Shown in pieces: positions 38,950-51,013 of a stretch of 59,315 nucleotides of DNA. The notes below the pieces were generated by a model. It was given only the letters and a program-made list of their open reading frames with translations, was not told the origin of the DNA and searched no databases. Source of the stretch: Acanthamoeba lenticulata (Eukaryota; Discosea; Longamoebia; Acanthamoebidae). The position numbers and the translations under genes were made by a program. The stretch spans positions 1-59,315 of the forward strand of contig NAVB01000356.1 in the NCBI GenBank assembly GCA_002179805.1, in the 5' to 3' direction. Numbering within the stretch: position 1 is the stretch's first letter; each line of letters begins with the position of its first letter.

Positions 38950-41900
38950 TCACTCCCATAAACATAGGTGTTTATCCCATGAAGCAGTCCAAACATGTGG
39001 TGTGCTGCTTTTTGTCCTCACCAGGGCTGATATGGCATCATCATGAACATCTTGCAACACCTACAACCACAAAATCTTTGTGAGCTGAGAGCAGATCACA
39101 GAAACCACCACAAGCAACTGTTGTAAAAGGCACCTGTGTTGGCTCTTTGCTCCGTGTGTTCCAAACAATGATCGTTTTGTCCCAGCTGCCACTCCACACA
39201 CACTGATCGTTGTAGGCAAGGAGCGAGTAGACCTTTCTGGTTTTGTGCCCATCATCCAACACCAACAAGCCTATTAGTTTTATTCAGATAGAGTCTAATC
39301 ACTTGATGAGCGAGTAACGTACTGGGAGTGTTTGTGTAGAGTGTATGTCAACATGCCATCATGGCCACGCCACACGCGGACTGTATGATCTTGAGCACCG
39401 CTCCACACTTCGTTGCCAACAGGCAGGAGGCATGTGATGGGCTTGGTGTGGCCTTTGAGTTCATCAATCTTGGCGAAAGTCTGCACATCAAACCGCACAA
39501 TCACCGTTCCCACGGCCACCCACACCTTGCCCTTTGGTGGTTTGTGCGCAACCAACCCACACCCAATATTGTGAATAGTCAGAGAGAGGTTGGGGAGAGT
39601 GAAAATACAAAAAGGGTTTAGCAACATGCTTACTGTACCTGATGCTCAACCACGCTCCACACAGGTACAGTTCTTCCCAAATCGTGAACCATGCGACAGC
39701 TCAGGCTTTCAAGGTCCCAGATGTAGAGCTTGCCAGACAGAGCGCCACACCACATGTTGCCTTGGATGCTCCTGTGTCGATAACACGTACTCAGCATCAT
39801 GGGAATAAAAAAACTAAAGACATGTTGTTTCGAGTTTACCTCATGGCGCATATCTCCTCGCCAAAGCCACCCAGCACGCGGATCATCTTGCCCTCCTGTA
39901 GGTACACACACACACACACCATACACACATTGAACCACACTCGATTGTTACGCGTATCATTCCTTGAACAAAACACCGCCACAAACACAACATTAAGGAA
40001 AAACAAGCGCGCAACCTTGGCTTTCCAGATTTTGATTGTTTGGTCAACGGAAGAGGTCCAGACTGTGCCCTCCTCCAATGGCGTAATACACAGCACACGT
40101 TTGGCGTGGGCCAATTTACTGCAGGTGGCGATGGGTGTAGCTGCCCAATTAGTCGTCCAACAAGGGGGGAGTAGATTGTAGGGGATCAATTAGGGTTACC
40201 TGTACAATAGTTCTCCTGACGAGGAGTCAAAGATCCACAGGGAGCCATCAGAGCAGCCTGCCCAAATCATGTCCTGTTGTAGCCAGTAGTAGTGTGTAGT
40301 GATCTCGTTAGGAGTGGAGTAAGGAGGTAGCAGCAGCAACCACCAAGGTCTGTACATTTACGCCACTTGAAGTCGAGTGCGTTCCGTGGGGCACTAATGC
40401 GAGACATTGAATAGCATCAGAAACCACCGAGCTGGCGTGTTTAACCTTACGGAAGCTGTATTTCACATGATAAAGACCACACACACACACGCACGACAGC
40501 TTTCAGTCAGTTTTCGTACATCGGAGTGAGAGGTTGGCGAATACGCACGTCTTGATGATAGCAATATGTCGTGATGGCTCGAGGGTTTTCTGCAGATCCA
40601 CCAGCCCTGCATACACCCGCTCAAATGGAGCTTTGGATGCATCCAACGCAAAGCAAGTGGACACAAGACTCATGACTTTCGCCTTCCAGACCTCATCAGC
40701 TGACTGCCAGCTCGGGTAGGGGTGCAGCTTTGCCCTGTGGTAACGTGACACCCCCGCCCCCCCCCCAATAACGGATTTCATCATCGGTTATTAGTGTGTG
40801 TGCGTGAGGTGATATTGGTTGTTGACATACATTTCGGAATGGACGTCGCCAATGTGACCCGAGATCTCGGGCTTGAGAGTGCTGCCCATGAAGAGGCTGA
40901 GCAGCAAGCGACCAAAGTAGGCAACGTCATTATTTGGGCCGGTTATCCTGCTCTGGGGATCTGGCGACTCGCTCAACATGCTGCACAAATGTTCGACAAT
41001 GTTGTAACCACACCATAAAATCCATGATGATGTGTTTTGTCAGTCACGGATAATTCAGCAATTCGAAAACGGATAATTTCAATTATCATCTCACGTACCT
41101 GATGAACTTGGGCGTAAGACCCTCGTGCGACTGTTGGAGCTGGTGTGTGTGCGTGCGTGTGAAGTGAAGTGAATGAATAAAGCAAGGTCATAAAGAGAGA
41201 AAGAAACACCGGTGTATGAAGATGTGTGGGGCCTACCAAGATGTTCGCCACTTGAAGTTGAGGACCCAGCAGCAAAGGAGGGGACATCTCGCTCAAGAAG
41301 ATCATTGTGCGGCAGAGCTGAACTGCCAAGTGGACCATGTCCTTCCACGTAGTCAAGCAATTCGTAGCATCCCCTGTAAATAACAACAACAACAAAGTTG
41401 TTGAGTTCACGGCATAACCACGCGCACTGTCGGACAAGAGAAGAGGGAAGATAGATGTTTACCAGTTGCTGTTGTGCGGAGATTGAGGTACTTGGACATC
41501 ATAACGCCTTCTGTTGGCCGTTCGAGGGCTACGCCGATCCTCACCACCTTGTCTGAGGGGTGGTCAAACACACAGATGCCCACAATCCTCTGCACGTGCT
41601 GCCGCATGGCATCATCTCTGTTTTGTATGTTGCATGTTTCATCACGCCGGATAGTCAGGCCTATAGAAAAAAGCCCACGAGAACAAGCAAAGGCGATAAG
41701 GGAAGGAAAAAATGGGTGCCACGGACCCGGAGAGCCACGCAATGCGCTTGATGTCATCTATGGCGGCTGCCAGCAGTGGTGCACCAGGGCTACACATGGA
41801 GTAGGTGCGGGTCAACACCTTGGCGGTCGGGAAGGATTGGTCTCCCCCCTGCTCTGTGTTGGTCCATTCGTCGCCAGGTGGCAGCTGCAGCGTGTGCGAG

Positions 41901-44900
41901 GTGGGAGGGGGAAGAGAGGGGGGGAGGGGTGAGAAGAAGCCAAGAAGCCATTTGAAAATTCAAGCAAGCTGCCACACGTACCCGAGTGAGATCAGCCCAG
42001 TCTTCAGGGGAGATGATGAGGTGCGTCTCGCGGGGTATGAGTTCAGGCACGAGCGCATCCACACGTACACGTGAAACGTCATCACATGTGATGAAACACC
42101 GCCCCGTATCAATGGCAGCCACCACCTTTGACCACTCAAACAGATGCGGCACAAACACGCGCTTATCTGCAACAACATTTTGTAAGAAAGAGATATAGAG
42201 GGGGGGGGTGCAACTTGATGAGGTGTGTTGTGTAGGAGGTACCAGAATTGGATTTGGGGCGAGGAACTGCGGCCTTGCGATGTCGCATGGAAGGAGAAGA
42301 CAGCTCAGATGACGGCAAAGACTTGTTGTGTTGCAGTGACTCATCCCGCTTGAGCTTGTACCGCAAGAGGCAATGTGGGCAAGGCAACTCAGAGCGTGCT
42401 CCTTTCATGCAGTAGCGGAATGACGTGAACTCGGCCTCACCTATTGCTCTCATGCATGAGTACGGCGGGGAGAGAAAGAGAGAACTGGAAGAAATAAAAC
42501 GCACGAGAGGACGTCATCAAGGAGGCCATCGCTTGAATCAACAAGGTCGCCAAGAAGGAGGCCTGAACTGAGAAGCTCCCTGGTTGTGAATTCTTCTCCC
42601 AGACGGAGACCTTGAAGATCATGCTCTGAGTGATTTTTTGATGCGCGCAAGCCCCCTTTTAGCTCGGCTGCATGCAAAAGGCGCGTTGAGGATGGGCAGC
42701 ATGTACGGTATCTGGGCCGGCGCTCTCTGCCTTCATGGCCCTGGCCGCTTGTGGATGTGTGACTCTGAACAGCAGCAGTGACAGATAGCAGCATAGCGCC
42801 CATTTTCAATCATGGTTGCATGGCTTAAGTGTGTGTGTGTGTGTGTGCGCGCGCGCGCAAAGGTGAGCTGATATGAGTACCGAGCACGGAAGACCTTGTT
42901 GACTTCTGGTGAGAGTGGACGGGTGCTGATGATGACGGCAGTGCATTCTCCACCACTGCCTTCGCTGACAAGCACTGCGCCGTGCGTCCAGAATGTGTCC
43001 AAAGTCATTTGTATTGGTCCTGTGGCTTGAAGGATCAAAAGAGAATCACGTGTGTTGGAGGGGTCAACAGAAGTCTCCACGTAGGGCAAGACTCAATGAA
43101 AAGTCAAACAACGTACCCGCGGACTGCGCTTGCACAGAACGAAGGAAGCGAAGGAGGAAACGAGACAAGAGGCCGGAAGGCAGGAAGGGGAAGATCCACC
43201 AGCGTTCAAACTTGATGTCGCCCACCATGCCGCCCAGGTGGGGTTCGATTTCCTCTTCGTCTTCGTTGGGGCTTGACTCCGAATCGATCCGGCGGATTGC
43301 CATTTCGCCTTCGAACCGCTCGGTGGCGGGTCGCCCAAGGAACGTGGCCCACTTGATCCAGCTGTAGGGCACTCCGTCCGGAAACAGTGCAGGCACGAAG
43401 GAGACGCCCCTGACCAGGAACTTTGGATCTTTCTCGCGTTCGGTCATTGTGGCCAGTCGCAAGGGAGTCCACAACAGCTCCATGGCTTCCAGCAATGCGT
43501 GCAACCTGACGTGGAGGTAGTCGGGCACGCAGCACTTGGAGGCTGCGGTGGTGTTACCCCACAGGGTGAGGAGGTGCCGATGGTGGAGAACGCCACCGTC
43601 GATCAAATTCTCGTTTTGCGCTTCGAGCGTGCGACCAAGCACGTCCAACAGCCATCTGATATCGGCCACGACACACCAGGAGCTGTCACGCTCACCACGC
43701 CTCGACTCGTCGTCGTAGGTGTTCGAACCGTAGCTGAGTTCGTTGTCGCCACTGTCCAGCAGTTCGTCCAGCATGGCCTGGCCGTCAGCGTCGAATAGAG
43801 AATCCCTCCGCTCCGGTGAACCACTGCGTTGCTGGACAACACTTGGTTGTTGGGCGAGTGCGTCGTAGGCATGGTGGATGCCTTTGTTGGTGCTTTTGTC
43901 GTTGCTGGCCAGCGGGAGCCAGAACGCTGAGCTCATCGAGTGGAGGAAGCTGATCACCCTGTGGAGCTTGCGTTGCCGTTCTCTGGGCGAGTCACTGGGA
44001 GAGATGATGCGGCAAAATTCCAACAGCGTCCAAAACTGCGTGGCAGAGATGATTGGCAATTGTGTTCTGCCCAACCTGGCCTCTCCCTTAGTTGGCCCCC
44101 GCGTGTGAGAAGATAGTTTGCGCAAGAGACATAGAGAGAGAGAGAGAGAGACAAAACAAAACTCGAGCTACCTCCTGTTGGGCCCCTCCGACGTAAGACC
44201 CGGCTTGTTCAAGTTCGTGCCACTCAGCGTTTTGCTGTGCGATGATCTTGTGCAGCAGGACATATGAAAGCGGCACCTGCTCCTGCGTCCTGTTAGAGCA
44301 CCAGTCGTGGAGGCAACCCAGGGTTAGCACCACCAGCAATCCGTTGTGGACACGGCATTCGCATTACCTGATCTCCTGCGTCGCGATGTGCTTGACCTTT
44401 TCTCGAAGCTCGGCCACCGCGTCGTCCTCACGAACACAACTGAGTTGCGGCCGATACCATATTAGAATGTCAGTTTATGACGGCAAGGCATATATAAAAT
44501 AAAAAGAACAGTACCTGATAGCCGTGGCAAAGCGGATGGTGGGATACAGTGTGGCGTATTTGTTGAATATGAGGTTGTGGTAGTTGTCTATCTTGGCCCC
44601 ATCAAGGTGAGTGCCCACCACGACAATAGCCGGCGCAGAGCCGCAGCAGACAGAGTAGATGGCTTTGAACCAGGATTCCTATGCATACCCCGGGGGCACG
44701 CGACGCGCTGATCAACACGAGAGCGCAAAGGGGGCACACGCAGACGGAGCGGTTCACGCACCAGATTGGACTCTGTGTCCGAATGGCGCACATCCCACAC
44801 CACGACAAACACTGTATTCTTGCCATTGGACCAGAACACTTCGTGTGCCGCCTTGGCTCGTCCTGCACACATCGCACACATGCATCTCGCTCGATACGAT

Positions 44901-47900
44901 AAGCTCGTGGAATACAAGAGAGAAGAGGGTCAGGTTATTTGTACCGCTGAACTCCCAGTACTGGAGTTGGATGTCGGGGGTGGCTGTGGAGTCGAGCAGC
45001 GGACAGAATTCAGCACGTGTGTTGGTTGTGGACGTTTCAACGCGCACACCCCTCTTGATCTTACGGTTCTTGAACAGGCTCCGTGCTTCCCGCTTGGTTG
45101 GATCAGTTGTGAGGCAATGGATGAGTGAGGTCTTGCCCGCTCCATCTGCATGGTGTGTGTGTGTGTGTGTGGTGTGCGGGCACTGCAGTGTCAAGCCCAT
45201 GCGTGTTTGATGCAGGAACATTGAGGAGGGGGGAGAGAATTACCGTTGCCCAATACGTAAACGTTCGTGTGGGACGGTGACCAGCTCGAGGCGAGCAAGT
45301 CTCCAAAATACTTGATCAGGGCTTGTGGCGGAGGAGGTGGAGGGACAACGGCGGGTTCCGAGGGCGTTGTTGAGCGCGGCTGTCCGGTAGCCGACAGAAG
45401 ATGGAGGTAGAGACTCATGTGTGTTGACGTCTTGTTCTGCTCGAGGTCCAATCGGGTGAGGCGTGACAGAGAGGCCATAGATTCAGGCAGCCAACTGAGC
45501 TGATTGCCTCGCACATTAAGCTCCTGCAGATGGTAGAGCGCGCCTGCACAAGGTACCCAAGTCCGCGTCGATGAGACAATGAGAGTAGTCACGAATCACC
45601 AACGGGCACATGAGCACGAACCAAGCTCGTAGGGCAATGCGATGAGCTGGTTATAGGCCAGGTTAAGCGACTCCAGCTGCGACAGATTGCCAAGGGATGA
45701 GTGGAGGCGGGAGATGCGGTTTTGAGATAAGTCGAGCTTCCTCAAGGAATCAAGTTCGTAGATTGACCAGGGGAGTGACGTGATCTCGTTTCCGCGCGCC
45801 TCCAGCACCTGAACCAGTTTAGTTTGGAATATTATTTTTACGACATAAGCGTTGCATGGAAAATGGCAGGAGACGAACCGTCAGGTGCTTGAGGAATCCG
45901 ATCTCACTCGGCAAAGAGGAGAGCTTGTTGAAAGAAATGTACAGATGACGCAGATGGACCAGTCGGCAGATTTCAATGGGCGTCTGGGTGAGCTCGTTCA
46001 AGGAGAGCACCAGCGTGTGGCATGAGAACTGCAGCGTGTCCAAGGAGGGTGCTGTGGAGCAAAACGACTGCCAAGCTGCATCACTCCGGAGACCATTCCC
46101 CAACAGATTCAACCTTTCATGTTCACGTGCTCGGGTTAAACCTGGTGGGAGTATTTCACGGAGGTCGAGGCGATAGAAATAAGCACGAAGTACCGTTTCG
46201 TAGGAAAGCTATAAATCTGCTCGAAGTGCTGTCCAATCTCCGCCAAAGTGGCTGAAGGTGCCAGCTTGAACGCCTGGATTGCAGCTCGTAAGTGTTGAAA
46301 AGAGAAGACTAAGAGCCAAAGAAGGACAAGAGGGCGTTCATCAAACCTGGTCGTTCCAATGCTGGACAAAGCTGTGTCCTTTTTGTCTTTGCTGCTCTTC
46401 GTCGTGGCGGCTACTGTCCCCTTCATCCGTGAGAGCTTGCTGGCTGGCTTTGAGGTAGTGCTCCAAGTAGAGATCCCATGTCTCAAGCTCTTTGCCTGGC
46501 CAGTACCACAGAATGCTAGCATTAGCCGCGGCCCGTCATGATGGTATTACTGCACGTGAGGTGCCACACGTGCCTTGGACGGGCTTGGTGCGGTGTGCAC
46601 GAAGAAGGGCGAGCATGCGGCTGATGCTCTTCCGTGCCAATTCAGTTCCTTGCGGCGCCGGCGAGGCGGCGCTCACAGACACTGCAACTTCAGTGGGCGC
46701 ATCAGCCATGTAGCGCATGGAAACGCTGTGAACAGGCCGTCGAGCAGAGAAAAGGCTGCCCAACACTGACTTGCGAGGAGAGTCGAGTTGATCCTCAGAC
46801 TGATCGCGGCGTCTCTTCTCGCTTGACAACACCACCTAGAGTCAGCAACGACATCCCCTAAGTGTTCCCTCAGGAGGGAAAGGAGGAGGCGATGATCGGT
46901 ACCTCTCTGAGGCCAGGGTTCGGTACCGAGCAGCCACTTGTCCCAGAGAGTTGGCCGTCTCAGCCTCACGTGCCCATCTTCGTTTGCGGTCTGCTTTTTG
47001 TTGTGGTATGCGTGTGTTAGCGGAAGAAAAAACTGTTTGCAGCCAGCAGACTACTTCAGTGTGCAAACCTGGCAACTCTAAATGAGACCCATGCGATCGA
47101 AGAGCAGCGCTAACGGATTGGCTCGCCAGTGATGGTGCAAGCGGGCCAATGTTTGGCAACGACACTGAAGAGGTGATGGCGGTCGCAGCCTCTCGTGATG
47201 TCGGCGTCGATCCCACCAGATCCCTCGTTGGGAGACAGCCAGTCGAGATACTGCGAAAACCTCCCAAGGCCGCCCGCCTGCTGGCGGGGGACAAGGGCGA
47301 AACGGACGACACAGACCACTCGTGGGAGGAGGTAGCTGATGGTGAAGATGACAATGGTGAGGATGGCGACAATGCAGAAGCCGGTCTACTGCGAGACACC
47401 AGAGGCGATGAAGCAGATGAAGAGGGAGGCAAAGGCGAGGGTCTCGAGACCGTGATGTTGTGGACTTGAATCTCGACTGTCGACACATCAACTGGAGAAG
47501 AGGGAAGCGATGAAGACGTTGGCGCGGGTGGAAGCGGCGGAGGCGGGAGGGCCATAGCGCCCACTTCGTCGATACTTGGCTGCTGCTGCTGCTGCTGCTG
47601 CTGCTCCTGCTGCTCACTCCCCTCTTCCCTGCATTCTTGATCAAGCACTTCAGATCTGCTTGATGAAGTGACTTCGACCTCCCCCAACAAGGAATCATCG
47701 TCGACTTGAGTGTCCTTCAGAGGGCAGCTCACTTCTGTTGCCTCCCCTGCAGCCGCGTGACGAGGCGTGTCGTCAACTCCGTGGCGAAGCTCCAATGACG
47801 GATCGTGTTGTGGCGGAAGAGGAGTGAGATCGTCGTCCTGGTCCGGCAGGCTTGCCGACGCAGACGCAGAAGCGGCATGATGCTCCCCTCTCGGGCTTCT

Positions 47901-48509
47901 TCTCAGCGACACATCAAGCTCCCCTGCAGCCGGCTGCAGAGGCGAGGCCAAAGGTGATTCGTCTTGACCCGTCTCTACCTCAGAAGAAGCTAGCGCTTCA
48001 GCTTCAGTGTCACTTACTGATGAGAGAAGAAGCTCAGCGTCGGTGCTTTCACTGGCAACTTGCACCACCTTTAGGAGGGACTCCTTCTCGCTGGTTGCTT
48101 CAGGCACGCTCGCAGCAGCTTGTTGTAGTGTCGCCGTTTCCGGTGAGGCCTCACCACTGGCGTGAAACTGTTGGTCCACGGACCCAGAAGAGGAGGGCCC
48201 TTCTTGGTGGTGCGATCGGTCTGTTGTTGTTGTAGTAGTCGCTGGAGGCACTGGCTCTCCTTGGCTGATAGAGGGAGGTTCGTGTGAATAAGAAGAAGGA
48301 TCCTGAGGTTGCTGCTGGAGCTGATGAGGCTGTGTGTGGGGTTGAAGGCTGTTCCTGCTGCTGCTGCTGCTGGAACCTCGCGTGGGTGGTCGCCGTTGCA
48401 GAAGACGCTGTTTATCGGCAGCCCGCCGGCGTGCGTCGTCGACGAGCTGCCGACGTTCCTCCTCCGCTCGCTGCCGCTGAACGCCCGCAGGGGGCGCCGC
48501 CGAAGCCAT
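38950..48509 (-). CDS. ROCO protein with LRRK2-like layout: LRR-Roc-COR-pseudokinase-WD40
   Basis: This is a large multi-exon gene; only some splice sites were resolved. From MASAAPPAGVQRQRAEEERR (48509) a long Ser/Pro/Gln-rich region comes first. LRRs lie at about 45450-46110 (LESLNLAYNQLIALPYELG). The Roc GTPase follows at about 44590-45290. Its P-loop is split by an intron and joins as VYVLGN + DGAGKTSLIHCL, and VGTHLD is the NKxD-like motif. COR is at about 43060-44400. A kinase-like domain (about 40500-42200) has RQHVQRIVGICVFDHPSDK and DVAYFGRLLLSLFMG but no HRD (QLQVANIL instead), so it looks inactive. WD40 repeats follow (VWTSSVDQTIKIWKAK, VWSGSWDKTIIVWNTR), and the last ends at 38950. 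Known ROCO proteins signal in cytoskeleton and membrane traffic. Confidence 0.8.
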
Positions 48510-48739
48510 CTTTTGTTGTTGTGGTGCGTGGTGTGTGTCGTAAGAGTAACCAGCCGAGGGACCGATCCGGTACGTTAATTGCCCCACCTGCGAATTTCCA
48601 ATTTCCGGGGTGGGAATTGCGTGCCAATCACACTTGGTCATTGTTAATGAGCAGGTCTGCCGTCATTTCTCTTTTTTTTCCTTTTCTTTCGCTTGGAAAG
48701 AGAGGGAAAATGCCAAATGAAGTGACACGTGCTTTGTTT

Positions 48740-50764
48740 TTATGGTGGTGGTGCTGCTGCGAGCAGGAGAAGTTGTTCGTTGATTGCCGTCAAAGCATCT
48801 CCCGCTTTGGCATGAACACTGATGATGTGGGTCTGCAGATGTGGACGCCAGTGGCACTTAGGAAACTCGGCGTTGATGCGCACCAAGCAGCAACGGTCCG
48901 CCTCGCTCTTGGCCAGCACCTCTTCTGACTCCAACCGCACCGTCGCCACCTGTCCCACCACGATGATGAGAATCTCAGTTTTGCATCGTTGCCCCATTAC
49001 ACCAAACCTTCTCTTTGGCCCCACCACAATGACGTACGTTGGTGCCACAGCCAATCTCGAGAACGACCAGCTTGGCATCGGGTACCAGGCGGAGCACGTC
49101 CCACGCAGCTCGTTTCCAGACGGTGTAGCGCTTCTTCTGGCTCTTGTTTTCGATCCTGCGCCTATCAAAGTACATCTGGACTCTGTAGCGCGCATCTTCA
49201 TGTCACACATCATAAAAACGCAAGAAGATTCACCACCAGCAAGAGTTGAGGTCGAAAAGGGTGCAAGCACGTACGCCGGGCGGGCATGTGCGCCACAGTG
49301 ACGGCACATGGGGAAGTCAGGCTGGGCTTTCATGTGCTGCCGCTCGACTCGAAATCGGTAGGAGCTCGGCAAACACCACACTTCGGAACTGCAGGGCACG
49401 CTGCACTGCCAATTGGCCATTGACCTGGTGGAGCGGCGCCTGAGCGAGGAACCAGCCGAAAAAATAAGCTTAGTGCCGAGGGGCGTACCCATGCACTTCG
49501 TACACGGCACCGGGCGGAAAACCCGCCTTTTGATGATGACCATCCACCTGTTCAGACAGGCAAAAAAAAAGCTTTGCGAAACGGTCATGAGTGATGCTGA
49601 GGGCAGAAGAAAGTACATTTGATGTGAACACAAAGAACGCGTCCATTGGCACAAAGGATGACGAAGCTGCTTCGCGAGTGTCGTTGTCCTCGGATGCTGT
49701 GCAGGAAGCTTGCTCTTCACAGAACAGCCCGCTCAGCTCACTTTCTTCATGCTCTTCGCTATCTTCATCAACATCTTCGTCGGTGTACTGAGAGGCGTGA
49801 TGCTGCTGCTTTTGGTGCAGAATACCTCGAATCCTGTCCAAGAGAGAAGATGAAGGGACTTGCAAAGTCAAGGCCAAGGGTCACATCGGTGCGGTAGCAA
49901 AGAAGAGGGTCTGTGGCACACATTTGTCGTCGCTCATCACCCGCAGTGGAGGGACCAAAGCGGCTCTGTGCCCAGTCGCGGATCAATCCAAACCCGGCGT
50001 GCGGGGCTGTGTCTTGGTAATCGTTCCAGCATGCGCCCCAGAAGCCTGCCGGCGGGCCAACAACACAACTCGGGTGAGTGTTCATTCAGCCATCGTGTGA
50101 CCGAACAGTCAAGGTAAACGGGGACGCTCACCAAAGAACACTTCTGGTTCCTCTTCCAACCTGTCGCGCACGACACTCTGTGAGTTAAGATTATGAGAAC
50201 TCGTGCACGCGCAAACAGGAGAGAGAGAGAGAGAGAGAGACTGGCCATATACCATGTCGTACGACAGAGGTGAGCGTAGGTGAGCCCACGCTGCTGGTAG
50301 GTCTCTACATCGGCTATGTCTTTGTACTGCACCACACACACACACACAACCGCCGCGGCGGCGGTTTACCACTCGCGATGTACTCACGATAAGCTTTTCG
50401 TGTAGCGCTCTTGGTCAAGTCCTGGTGTGTGTGTGTGTGTGTACCACAGGTAAGCCTATTGAAGGTTAGCAATGCTGCTCACGCTGAGAACATCTCTCTC
50501 TCTCTCTCTCTTCCTTTCTTTCTTTCTTTCTCTCTCCTTAAAGCCACAGGAGATGGGCACGAACCGCTATCGGCTGACATTCCAGCCCCCGTAGTCACTA
50601 ACACTGTGCATGGCGCTCGAGTTAACAACAGCCCGGCCAAATCTGGAAAGGACCTAGAAGCGCGTACACATGTCCGCCTGATGTATTGCTACAGCAGCAC
50701 ATTTATATGCGTCATTCAAGCACGCGGCCAGTTGTTGTTCTTCGTGTGAGGTCAGGCTCTCCAT
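48740..50764 (-). CDS. Sir2-like NAD-dependent deacylase
   Basis: Multi-exon gene beginning MESLTSHEEQQLAA at 50764. Sir2 motifs appear in order. The NAD-binding VTTGAGMSADSG is at about 50570-50610. EEEPEVFFG joins FWGACWNDYQDTAPHAGF (about 50000-50140). FTSN + VDGHHQKAGFPPG and the catalytic His of VYEVHG (about 49490-49660) are split by an intron. A zinc site follows as CSVPC and CRHCG, then HARP. RLVPDAKLVVLEIGCGTN is at about 49040-49115, and the last exon has RINAEFPKCHW and ISVHAKAGDALTAINEQ. These enzymes remove acyl groups from lysine using NAD. All key motifs are present. It is divergent from the ankyrin-SPRY gene. The region around 50300-50560 is only partly resolved. Confidence 0.75.
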
Positions 50765-51013
50765 GCTGGTTCACGTGATCTTTGTGCGTCCGATTTTGCA
50801 GCCTTTTCTTTTCACGTTTTTCCGCCTTTTCTTTCACAACCTTCTTTTCTGTTTAATTTAATATCAGCTCAAGCCAACTTAATCGATTTTCGAAGAAGGC
50901 GCGTACCCCCAAGCGGAGCCACACACTCGGGCGCAACTCACAGCCAAAGCCCTCCTATCTACGTCGGGCAATCAGTATTTGCTCTTTTTCTTCTTGTGGC
51001 TTACGATCGCACA
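50765..51013. promoter_or_regulatory. Divergent promoter region, Sir2-like / ankyrin-SPRY-Kelch-BTB genes
   Basis: About 249 nt between two divergent ATGs. It contains C/T-rich tracts (TTTTCTTTTCACG, CCTTTTCTTTC) but no clear TATA box. Confidence 0.45.
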
